The notes below the pieces were generated by a model. It saw nothing but the letters and a program-made list of their open reading frames with translations. It searched no databases and was not told the origin of the DNA. DNA of 64,000 nucleotides from Balamuthia mandrillaris (Eukaryota > Discosea > Longamoebia > Balamuthiidae), in contig JAVKOQ010000042.1 of NCBI GenBank assembly GCA_031835245.1, positions 135,001 to 199,000 on the forward strand. Reading direction: 5' to 3'. Position 1 is the stretch's first letter, and each line of letters opens with the position of its first letter. The position numbers were made by a program, and so were the translations under genes. Below, one piece after another: positions 10,697 to 22,136 of the stretch.

Positions 10697-11143
10697 GCCT
10701 TCCTTCTGTTTGTTCTACTATTTTGATTATTTGATTTTAACGAATTGAATCGATCGATTTGTTGAGGGGACAAAGAACGTACCGCTTTTTTGCAGCGAGC
10801 AGCGGTAGGAGAGTAACAGAAAGAGAGAGAGAGAGAGATATATAAAATTATTTTTTTTTTACGACTTCTTCTTTTGCTGTTACAATACTTTCTTCTAATT
10901 TTTTTTAAGTCGGCGATTTTCACTCCTAAAAATGGAGAAAATATGACGTCAGGATGTCAATTTAAGGGAATTGTGCACCGTTATGGAAAAATTTGTGGCG
11001 TCGCCATGACGATCCCATAGTAACGGTTTCTTAGCAACGGATCGCGGGGAATTTATATCTAAATGGAATTTCCCGAGCAACGCGTAAACGCACGGTGCTT
11101 GCATTTTTGTTATTTATTAATAAAAAATAAAAATAAAAAATTG
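10697..11143. promoter_or_regulatory. Upstream region of the histidine kinase
   Basis: The gap lies between the histidine-kinase start and the end of the first receptor kinase. It contains a perfect CRE-type palindrome TGACGTCA at 10944-10951. A cluster of X-box-like half sites follows: GTCGCC near 11000, AGTAAC near 11019 and AGCAAC near 11033. The part next to 11143 is A/T-rich 3' flank of the kinase. A short AG run occurs at 10820-10838. Confidence 0.4.
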
Positions 11144-14100
11144 TTAGGCGGCATTCTTCAGGGTGGACGCGATGTCTGCAAAGGTAGGCCTATACGACAT
11201 GAAAAAGTTTTTAAAAAAATAAAATAAAATATTAGAGCAGACGAGGCGGAGAAGAGAAGATGAAGCGGAGGAAAAAAAAACCTGGCTTGCGGCGAAGAAG
11301 ACCAACATTGCTGCATCACCTTGGCCGGCACTTTGGGGGCGTCCTGAGGGATGGTCAAACGGGTGCCCTTCTCGCAGATTTCGATGGCGGCTTTGACCAC
11401 GTTCAGCCCATCGAAGGGCTCTTCCCCTTTGGTCACTATTTCCCACAAACATACTCCATAGCTTTGTTGTTTGGGAAAAGAAGTCGTGTGTATTGTGAGT
11501 GTATGGACCTCATGAGGCAAACCATAAACATAAACACGGAGAGGGAAGGAGACTGCAAAACCTCCAAACATCAGACTTTTCAGAATACTCCAACTCAGAA
11601 ATGGCCTCCGGCGACATCCTGTGAAATTCACAAGAATGTAAGAGAATGTACATTCATAATGGGATACGGATACACGCTCAACCCACCATTTCAGCGGACC
11701 AACTTCAATGGTGGTTTTTTGAGCTGCACTCTCGCCTTCTCGTTTGCGAGACAAACCAAAGTCTGAACATGACGGTCAACAACAGAGGGTTTAAACTTTT
11801 GAAATAACAAAACGAACCAGAAACTTTGACGTTCAGCTGTGCAGTGAGAAGGAGGTTGCGAGCAGCCAGATCGCGATGTGTTATCCCTTCTTTGTGAAGA
11901 TGCCTCAGTCCCGCTGTTGAATGAGCAGGTTTATAAGCGCATGAAGACGCAACCGAAACAACGGGCACAATAAAACTACAGATAGAGATAGAGAAGCAGA
12001 GGAGTAACGAACCAGCAATATCAATTGCCCATTGAATCATTTGGGATGGCTCGATATCGTCTGCATGTGTACGAAGGTAGGACAAAAGGTTTCCCATTTG
12101 CATGAACTCCGTCACTATACATTTGGGGCTATCTTCGCCGCTGCACACGCCATAAAGCTGAATCACGTTGGCATGCGGCCTCAATCCTCTAAAGACAACA
12201 AAGCAATGTTCAGCAACAAAGAGAAGGAGAACAGAGCGAAGAAGAAGAATATGGTACTTCATGACGAGAGCCTCAGCACGGAAGTCATCCAGCTCGTGCT
12301 CATCCATGCCGTTTAGCTTTTTGACGGCCACTTCTGAATCTCTCCAAATGGCTCTCCACACCACTCCGAACGCCCTGTTACCCAATGGTTAATAGATGAA
12401 TGAGGGCGAAGCAGAAACAGGATTAGAACTGAGGCAAAGTACCCTCGTCCGATCTCTTCCTGGAACTCCAGCTCAGAGAATTCAATCTCCCAGGTGCGCG
12501 ACTCATCCCCGCTTCCTCTCTTGCGTTCACTTCTGGTTTGGCCTTTGCCTGTCTTTTCACCCGAAGGGGCAGCGTACATCGAATCCGTTCCACTCTCCAG
12601 GTCTTCCACTGTCTTTTGCTTCTGTCTGTTGTTTCTTCTTCTCACTAAAACTACTATAGCGACCACCACCAACACCAACACAACGCAAACGACAACAACG
12701 GAAGCGATGACCTCGGCTCCAACTCCTTCGTTGTCACTCGACTTGTTGCCTCCTTCATCGTTGGACCCATCAGGTTCTGCGGAGACAGCACCTGGAAACG
12801 AGAGTTGGAGTGCGACATCGGGAGAGAGGAACGCGTTGGTTGGTTGGCCAAAGGAAAGAAGCAATCCTTCCCCAGTTTGTCGCTTCTTCCTTTCTTCTGA
12901 CACTTTAAACGCGACTTAGTGTTAAGAGAACCATGTGGCACGAGCTGAGGATGGACCTACCGTTAAACACAAAGTTGGTGGTTGTGATGACCACTTCTAT
13001 GCTAAGCTCGGAGGTGTTGGCAGCAAACACCAACGGACTTTCGGGTTGGATCGTGAAGGAAACGTTTTGTTCGCTTGTTCCATCGTAAACAGCTTCGAGG
13101 CTCAAAGAAACGTCTTGTTGCGGAGAAGCGGAGAGTTGCACTACGAACGCGATGGTCTCGTTTGTTATGAAAGGAGCATCGGAGATATTCACTACTAAAG
13201 CATCCAGAAGATGAACATACAAGGACCCCATTTGTCCGTCTGGTCCGGCAGTGTCATAAGACACAGCGTTAGAAACAAAAAGAGAAGCAAAACATTGAAA
13301 GAGCGAGAATGAGGAACGGAGAGGGCGGTTAGAAGTACCAGTAACGTAGTTGGTGACAGCAAGGTCAGGAATGCCATCGCTGTTTATGTCTCCAAGGGGA
13401 GCCACCGCCGTTCCAAAGCCTGGCTCATCTCCTTGAATGGTTGAGTGGTGTTTGACCGTCCCATCCTCATTTTCAGACAATATGGTGCCCAAAGCTGGTG
13501 TCGTTGTTGCGTTTTTGTTGCAAGTATTCCTCTTCAGAGACAAAGTCGGAGAGGTACAGTTCCTGCCATGCTTTGATTTCGCCAGCAGCTGTCAACATGA
13601 GGATTATAACAGTACCTAGACCGTCGTCTTCGCCACCAATGCGAACAGCCATGTCTGGTACGGAGTCGCCGTCAATGTCCCCTAACCCTTGTTTATTGTG
13701 TTGTTGTTTGCGAGATAAACGATAAGCAGAAGAAGGAAGAGAAGCAGAAGCAGAAGCAGAAGCAGAAGAAGAAGAAGAAGAAGAAGAAGAAGAAGAAGAA
13801 GAAGAAGAAGAAGAAGAAGAAGAAGAAGAAGAAGAACAACAACAACAACAAGAGGATGTACCAGAACTGCAGGTCCCAAATTCTATGGAGGAGTTGGAGC
13901 CCGTCGGATTGTGGGGTGGAGTGTTGGAGAAGTAGGTATTCTCCTCCCCAAAGAAGACGATGTAGACGGTGTTGGAATCTGGGTCCCCAAAGGCCATGTC
14001 TTCAATACCATCCCCATTCACATCTCCGAGAGTGCTGTCAATATAAGGTTGAAAGGTTTAGCGATAGCATTCCTCTAGATAAGCAGATGACTTACGTCCA

Positions 14101-15012
14101 TGAAGCCCCGATTGCATAGAAGTTGGGAGCACCCCGTTCCCCGGCTGTGAAAAATGTGGTCGCATTATACGCCACCCCTTCTGCGTCCAAATGCACCCAT
14201 CTCACTGTTCGTAGAACGAGAGCATTCTCCATTGAATAAAAATACACTAAAAAGGCAGATGAACCACAAGGCACAGAGAAGGGAAGGCAGAAAAACAAGC
14301 AACTGACCTATTCCCGGTCCTGAGAACGCTTCGTCTACGTCGGCAACCAGCAGCTCGGGTCGTTCGTCTCCATCAATGTCTGGGATGACCTCCATGCCAA
14401 GCCCAAAGAGCAAGGTGGAGTCATAGCCGACATCGTCAAAGACCGGATAGTTGTACGCATAGTCGCTTACGACGTGCCCCGTCTCGTTGAGCTCCATGAA
14501 AATAACAGCTCCTTCCGTTTGGCCAGAGTACGCCGGATACGAGTTGTTGTAATAGTCTGTTTTGTTGGTGTTGCTTTATTAAAAAGAACTACAGAAAGGA
14601 ATGTGAAAGAGGGATGCCAAAAAGTTACACATATAAGGCGCTGAAACGGCCAAATGGATGGGTCCGTCCTCGGTCATGGAACCCAAAGACTTGACCTTCC
14701 ATCCAAAGAGGTTTCCCAACGGGTCAACATAGGATTGGTTGGCCCCAAAGAGTGGCGTTTGGAGACCACCTTTCCCGTTGAAATGGTTGCTCTTTCCTTG
14801 ACTCCCCAATCCCCAGCCACCAAACCTGAAAGCATAACTGCTCGCCATAGAAGGAGAGAGAAAGAGAAAGAGAAAGAGAAAAGAGAAGAAGAAGAGTAAA
14901 TATCCTATCATCAGTCTATGACAATAAAACAAAGGGCGAGAGAGAAGAAAAAAAATATCGTACCGAAGGTCAGCAACAGTAATCTACATAGCATCTTAGC
15001 AGTAACCGACAT
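11144..15012 (-). pseudogene. FG-GAP receptor tyrosine-kinase-like gene, copy 1 (ectodomain broken)
   Basis: First of three tandem paralogues. Exon 1 (15012 or 14994 to 14964) encodes a signal-peptide-like MLCRLLLLTFG. The ectodomain has FG-GAP repeats with Asp-rich loops ([33 protein letters not shown]), then a Calx-beta-like region ([17 protein letters not shown]). One membrane segment follows (VIASVVVVCVVLVLVVVAIV). The kinase domain looks intact: glycine loop EIGRGAFGVV, Lys in [27 protein letters not shown]. Two lesions separate it from copies 2 and 3: one G is missing in the first repeat (14761-14776), and about 125 bp are missing near 13472-13486, leaving an in-frame TGA at 13473. An undetected intron or sequence error could explain the first lesion but hardly the second. 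A truncated receptor could still be made from part of the gene. Confidence 0.7.
13741..13843. repeat. (GAA)n microsatellite in an intron of receptor-kinase copy 1
   Basis: Tandem GAA (TTC on the coding strand), flanked by CAA and GCAGAA variants. By comparison with copies 2 and 3, it lies in the intron between the block ending GTCSS and GLGDIDGD. The frame runs through it as poly-Ser, but the paralogues have an intron at this place. Confidence 0.85.
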
Positions 15013-15559
15013 CCTCCTTCTCTTCAACCTTGTTCTGTGTACCACAAAAAATAAAACCGAACAACAACGGGGATGCCAACAACGTAAGCAACAAGCGGAT
15101 GTTCCACTAATTGGGCATCCTATAATGAATTACATGCAGCTTATCGTCTTAATGGCTTTTAATCCACGTTCTCGGCTGACCATGCGAATGCAGAGCCGAG
15201 GGTGAGAACAGTTGGGTTAGTTCTTCTTACGAAGAGAGTTTTTTTTTAACACATGTGCCGCCTCTTTTTTTAAGTATTCAATCGTGATGAATTGTAATGT
15301 TATTCCACGTTGCAACTAACAAAGTGTATTCTTATATAAGCCCCAACGTTCATGGCTGTGAGGTGAGAAAGAAAAAGGATAAAATGACGAAGCAATGAAG
15401 CAAACACGCCCACAATGAAAGAGGAGAAAGATAAAAAGAATAAAACATGAGAAAGAAAGAGTGCTGCACAACGAGCTACTGGTAAAAGCAGTTTAGCACG
15501 CACTTGATTGAAAAAGCCAACTGAGAACATAAATAATAAAAACTCGTGTTGGTTTGCTT
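15013..15559. other. Spacer between receptor-kinase copies 1 and 2
   Basis: No gene seen. The copy 1 promoter would lie here. On the coding strand a CCAAT-type box (ATTGG on the plus strand near 15113) sits close to a TATAATGAA sequence near 15121. Copies 2 and 3 also have ATTGG boxes upstream. The 15300-15559 part is the probable 3' flank of copy 2. Confidence 0.35.
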
Positions 15560-18500
15560 CTAGTGGTTGGTTTTTTTCAACCTCGCCACGATCTCCGTAA
15601 ACGTTGGCCTGTCGTTCGGAATGCACATTAGAAAGGTGGAAGGCAGAGCGCAAGACAAAGAAGAACAAACCTGTCTTGAGGAGATAGAGACCAACACTGA
15701 GTGATGATTTCTGCCAAAACGGTGGGAGCTGTCTTTGGAATGGGCAAGCGGGTGCCCTTCTCGCAGATTTCGATGGCGGCTTTGACGGCGTTCAGTCCGT
15801 CAAAGGGCTCGTCTCCTTTGGTCACTATTTCCCACAAACATACTCCATAACTTTCGTTTGTGGATGAGGTATATTCGGGTTAGGAACAAACAAGAACTAT
15901 CTAACACAAAGCAAGACCTAGGAAAAAGCACAAGATATACCTCCACACATCAGACTTTTCAGAATACTCCAACTCAGAAATGGCTTCTGGCGACATCCTA
16001 ATATCACTATCAGAAACGCGAAGAAGCAGAAATGAAGAACATGAAGAAGGAAAATATACCATTTGAGAGGACCAACTTCAGTTGTGGTTTTTTGGGCTCC
16101 CTTTTGGCCACCGTCTCGTTTACGAGACAAACCGAAGTCTGTGATGGCAAGTGTGAGAAACATCACAAAGGGCACAAGAACAGCTAAAAAATAAAACAAA
16201 AAAAAAAAACAAACCAGAAACTTTGACATTCAGCTGTGCAGTGAGAAGGAGGTTGCGAGCAGCCAGATCACGATGTGTTATTCCTTCTTGATGCAGATGT
16301 CTCAGTCCCGCTGTTTGTATAGATTGGTTAAAACGATAAATGTTACCAAAGTAAAGGAGAAACGATTAACAAACCAGCAATATCAATGGCCCATTGAATC
16401 ATTTGAGAGGAGTCGATGGAGTCCGGGTGCTCACGAAGATAGGACAAAAGGTTGCCCATTTGCATGAATTCCGTCACTATACAATATGGACTGCGTTCAT
16501 GGCTGCACACGCCATACAGCTGAATCACATTTGCGTGTGGCCTTAATGCTCTGTTTTGCAGGGTGAGCCCTATTTCTTTAAAACGAGTAAACAAGGATAG
16601 GGATCATACTTCATGACGAGAACCTCAGCACGAAAGTCATCCAGCTCGTGCTCATCCATGCCGTTCAGCTTTTTGACAGCCACTTCGGAATCTCTCCAAA
16701 TGGCTCTCCATACCACTCCGAACGCCCTTTTAACGAATGGAGAAAGAGAGATGAGAAAGATGTGGTCGAAGAGCAAGAGAAAAAGGAAATCGTACCCTCG
16801 TCCAATCTCTTCTTGGAACTCTAGCTCATCAAAGTCAATCTCCCAAGTAGGTCCATCCCCTCCCTGCTCTCGCTTTTTGCGGTTGCTCCTGGGCTTGGCC
16901 AACTCTCCAGAAGGAGAAGCATAGACCACATCTTCCATTCCGTTTTCCAGATCTGCGGCCTGCTTCTTCTGTTCGTTCTTCATTCTTCTTCTCACAACAA
17001 CAACAGACGCAATGGCTACTGCAGCAAGCAACACCAACACGCAAACAACAACAATGGGAGCGATGACTTCTGCTCCAACTCCATCGTCACTGCTCGATTT
17101 GTTGGCTCCCTGTTCTTCGCTGGTGGAACCATCACTGTTGCCATCCGGTTGCGTTACAACGACATTTCCAGAAAAAGACAATTGAAGCGAAAAGTCGGGA
17201 GAGAAAAACGCATTGGTAGGTTGGTCGAAGGTAATTGCCAAGCTCTCCGTCTGTCGTCTTGCGTTATCACCGGAAACTAAAACAATGAGAAACAAGTTAG
17301 AAGCTAAGGGAGCGGAAGGAGAGAGGAGGGAGAGAGAGAAAGGGCTTGCCTTCAAATGCAAAGTTGATAGCTGTGATAACAACTTCAATTGTGAGTTCAG
17401 ATGTTCCGGAACTAAACACGATGGGGCCTTCTGGCTGGCTTGTGAAGGCCACGTCTTCGTTGTCTCCTTCATAAAGGACTTCCATGTTCAAAGTAACATC
17501 TTGTTGCGGAGAAGCAGACAGTTGAACGACAAATGTAATGGTCTCATTTGTGATGATTGGCTCCTCCGGAATCGTCACAATCAACGAATCCAGGAGATGA
17601 ATGTAAACTGTACCCTTTTCTCCTTCTGCAATGACGAAGAAGAAGAGTGTGAGAGAGTGTAGAGATAGTACCACATTTAGAGAGAGAAGATTATGAAACT
17701 CATACCAGTGAAGTAGTTGGTGACAGCAAGGTCAGGAATGCCATCGCTGTTTATGTCACCAAGGGGAGCCACCGCCGTTCCAAAGCCTGGCTCATCTCCT
17801 TGAATGGTTGCGTGGTGTTTGACCGTTCCATCCTCATTGAGGAACACCAAAAAGACTCTTGCCAGGTTGAAGCTTGAGATGGCCAGGTCTGGCACCCCGT
17901 CGTGATTCCAGTCGGCAGAAGCAAAGCGCTCTTCTATGTTCACTCCCCATCCTACACTTCCCAAAGTGGAAACAAAGTGCCCAAAGCTGGTGTCCCCGTT
18001 GTTCTTTTGTTGCAAGTATTCCTCTTCAGAGACAAAGTCGGAGAGGTACAGTTCCTGCCATGCTTTGACATCGCCAGCAGCCGTCAACATGAGGATCAAC
18101 ACCATGCCTAAGCCATCATCTCCATCGGCGACACGCGCAGCCATGTCTGGCACTGAGTCTCCATCAACGTCTCCCAAACCTTTTTAGATGTAAAATGTTA
18201 AGAAGGTCACTTTGTGAAGCGAGAAGAGGGCGCGAGGCAAAGAGAACGAAATTAGCAGAAAAGAGTAAGGCGTTCGTTACCAACAATAGAAGTTCCGAAG
18301 AGAGAAGGGGAACTGCGGTCGGTCGGATCGGAGACGGTAGTGACGGAGACCAACTGTTGGTTGGCACCGAAGAACAGAATGAAGATCTTGCCATCAGTCG
18401 GGTTTGCAATAGCCATGTCTTCAAACCCATCTCCATTCAAATCTCCGAGAGTACTAAAAATACATAACATCATCATAACAGTTAATAGGAATGCAATGGA

Positions 18501-19535
18501 TAGCATACCAATCAAAGAATGTTTCGACTTACGTCCATGAAACTCCAAAGGCATAAAAATTGGGAGTTTCTCCTTCTCCGGCTGTTAACAAGGTAGTTAC
18601 GTTTCCTGTCACCATTCCTTCCGAGTCCAACCGTAGCCATCTCACTGTAGATAAAGAAAAAATCAGTAACGAATCGTACAAAAGCGGAAGAGAGAAAAGA
18701 TGGAAAAGAACAGAGGTGCCCAAAACGCAGATGCTCCACGACTTGCTTCACAAACCTTTTCCAGGGCCGAAAATGTTATCATCCATGTCTGCAACCAACA
18801 ATTCTGGCCGCTCATCTCCATCCCAGTCGGCAACGACTTCCATGCCAAGGCCAAAGCAAATGGTTTTGTCGTCAAATGGATCTTCAAAGAGAGGATAGTC
18901 ATACGGATAGTCGAAAACGACATGTCCTGTCTCGTTCAGTTCCATGATTATGACTGCTCCTTCTGTTGTGCCGTCTACTCCTGTCAGATTGTAATAGTCT
19001 TTTCGGTTTGGGAGGTATTGTTATATACGACAAAGAAAGGAGAAAAGAGAAGCGAGAGCCAAAAGCACGAAGTGAGAATAAGCACTAGAGAACGCGAGAA
19101 CGAGAGAAGCAGAGCAGTGGAGAATTGAGGAACGAATCGAAAAGAGAATAACGAGAAACTAGAAAGTGGAGAAAGCGTACACATATAAGGAGCAGATACG
19201 GCCAAGTAGGTGGGTCCCCCTTCGCTCAACGGACCCAAAGCCTTTATACGGTAGCCAAACCTGTCGCCAAAGCCGTCGGCGGGGGTATCGTCCTTTCCAT
19301 AAAGAGGAGTGCGGAGACCTCCCTTCCCGCTGGTGATGGTCACCACGTCCTTCACTCCCCAGTCAGCACTGGCCGCCAACACTCCTGATAAGAAGAACAA
19401 GAAACAGAAAGAAATAAGATAAAAACGCAAATAATAATATTTTTTTTTAAAAAAAAAAACAAAAGAGAGGCGCAAACCAAAGGTCAATGCAAGCAAAAGG
19501 AGGAGGCCGCATGCGGCGGGTGAAGGCACCATCAT
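15560..19535 (-). CDS. FG-GAP receptor tyrosine-kinase-like protein, copy 2
   Basis: Many-exon gene with a complete set of domains. The signal peptide is [20 protein letters not shown]. At least five FG-GAP/integrin-alpha-like repeats follow, with Ca-binding-type loops ([55 protein letters not shown]), then a Calx-beta-like region ([17 protein letters not shown]). The membrane segment is [20 protein letters not shown] with a RRR stop-transfer. The cytoplasmic kinase has [36 protein letters not shown] and [15 protein letters not shown], ending [13 protein letters not shown] is the tyrosine-kinase form of the catalytic loop. The activation loop has no Tyr. A cell-surface sensor or adhesion receptor is the likely role; the ligand is unknown. 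No SH2-binding sites were identified in the short tail. Confidence 0.85.
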
Positions 19536-19841
19536 TTCAGTTTACGTTACTGCCTTTGTTGTGCTGTTTTTCCTGTATGCGAGGAAATCCAACTAGTTCG
19601 GGAGACAACCTATAATGAAAAGCACGTTGCAATCTTACGATTGGCTCATTACAATTAGCCAAACAAATATAATATGTGAAACGCAATTAACAAGAGTTAC
19701 GGGTAACCAAGCGAAGCAAAAAATGGGTTGTTAACGGCACTAGCGTTCTCATAATGGTATTGATAAAAATAAAAAAATAGACAGGAACAGAGCAAAAAAA
19801 TCTAGTACAAGCCAAGTTTGTGTTTTTTTTTTTGTTAGGTC
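19536..19841. other. Spacer between receptor-kinase copies 2 and 3
   Basis: No gene seen. It holds the copy 2 promoter, with a TATAATGAAA sequence near 19609 and an ATTGG box (CCAAT on the coding strand) near 19640, in an A/T-rich context. The rest is the 3' flank of copy 3. Confidence 0.35.
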
Positions 19842-22070
19842 CTACTTGGAAGCTTTCTTTAGCATGGATGCAATCTCTGCAAAGGTTGGCCTGCACAGAT
19901 GAACAGTATGTGTGTCAGAATAAGAAAAAAGAAAACAGAGGAGAGAGGAGATGAGATAAAGAATAAATGCAAAAAAAAAAAAAGAATAAGAAACAGCCAC
20001 ACACCTGTCTTTTGGAGACAAGGCCCAGCATTGGTTGATGATGGTGGCCAGCACCTTAGGAGCGTCCTGAGGGATGGTCAAACGAGTGCCCTTCTCGCAG
20101 ATTTCGATGGCGGCTTTGACCACGTTCAGCCCATCGAAGGGCTCTTCCCCTTTGGTCACTATTTCCCACAAACATACTCCATAGCTTTGTTGTTTGTGGG
20201 TTGTATTGTTGAGTTTTGCATTCCCAATGTTGTGATACAAAAAAAGCACAAGACAAACCTCCAAACATCAGACTTTTCGGAATACTCCAACTCAGAAATG
20301 GCCTCCGGCGACATCCTGTTTTTCGAAGAAATGTCAGACTGCGAGACCACCCCCCACAACTAAACATACCATTTCAGTGGACCAACTTCGGTGGTGGTTT
20401 TTTGAGCTTCACTCTCGCCAACTTCGCGTTTACGAGATAAACCGAAGTCTATTCATAACAGGCACGATTAAGAAAGAGGAATGGAAAAACGCGAGGGAGA
20501 GAGAAAGAGAAGTAACAGACCAGAAACTTTGACGTTCAATTGTTTTGTGAGAAGAAGATTGCGAGCAGCCAGATCACGATGTGTTATTCCTTCTTGATGC
20601 AGATGCCTCAGTCCCGCTGTTTGTCATTCAATATGGGGTTAGTGGCTAAGCTTAGAAAAATAGAAAATGGAAAGCGACTATCCAAACCAGCAATATCGAT
20701 GGCCCATTGAATCATTTGAGAGGAGTCGATGGAGTCCGGGTGCTCACGAAGATAGGACAAAAGGTTGCCCATTTGCATGAATTCTGTCACTATACATTTG
20801 GGAGTATCTTCGCCGCTGCACACGCCATACAGCTGAACGACATTCGCATGTGGCCTCAATCCTCTGTTGAAATTAAAAATTAGCGAATTCTTTTCAGATG
20901 TTGGCAAAAGAGCCTATAGTACTTCATGACGAGCGCCTCAGCACGAAAGTCTTCCAGCTCGTGCTCATCCATGCCGTTTAGCTTTTTGACGGCCACTTCT
21001 GAATCTCTCCAAATGGCTCTCCACACCACTCCGAACGCTCTGTTTCATTTACGTGAGATGGTAAACAGTAGAAAACAAGAATAACATAAGGACAAATCAT
21101 ACCCTCGCCCGATCTCTTCCTGGAACTCCAGCTCATCAAAGTCAATCTCCCACGTGGGACCATCTTCTCCGTTACGCTCTTTCCTCGTGCGTTTACGTGT
21201 TCCAGCCTTCTGTCCAGAAGGAGAAGCATAGACCAAATCATCCATTCCGCTCTCCAGATCTTCCACCTTCTTATTCTGCTGTTGAGCCATTCTCCTTCTC
21301 ACAACAACAACAGCTACGATGGCAGCCACCGCCAAAACCAGCAGAATGCTCACTACAACGACCGGAGCGATGACTTCTGCTCCAACTCCGTCGTTGCTTG
21401 ATTTGTTGCCTCCTTGTTCATTACTTTCACTGTTGGATCCATCGGTACCATCACCACCATCAGAGCCGTCATTGTCTGGAGGAGGTTCTGTGACGATGGC
21501 ACTTCCCGCAAAGGAGAGTTGGAGGGCAAAATCGAAATCGAAGAAAGCGTTAGTTGGTTGGCCAAACGAAAGAACTAGCCCCTCACTTTGTCGTTTCTGC
21601 TGTTGAGCTCCTGGTATGACAGAGAGAGTGTGTGTGCGTGTGAGTGTGAGAGGGTGAGAGAAGGGAAGTAAGTTGCTTTCAACAAATGGGAATAAGAGAA
21701 AGGGTGTCACTAACCATCAAAGGTAAAATTGATAGCTGTTATTACCACTTCAATGCTTAACTCGGTTGTGTTTGAGGCAAACACCACTGGCGCTGGCTCT
21801 ATAGTGAAGGCCACATTCTCATTGGGTCCTTCATAAATAGCATTGATGGGCAAAGAGACTTCTTGTTGAGGAGAGGAAGAGAGTTGCACCACAAATGTGA
21901 TGGTCTCCTCTGTGATGTCTGGAGCATCTGAAATGGATACAATCAATGAATCTAAAAGATGAATGTAGACTGCGCCCATATCTCCCTCTGTATAAACAAT
22001 ACGATTGTCAGTTAATTGAACGAGTATATAAAAAGAATTAAAAAAGCGGGAAAGATACGAGACGCAAGAA

Positions 22071-22136
<66 letters not shown>

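Noticed and set aside
13682-13879. Poly-Leu/poly-Ser coding from the (GAA)n repeat in receptor copy 1
   Set aside because: Copies 2 and 3 have an intron at this exact place, with matching donor and acceptor, so the repeat is intronic.
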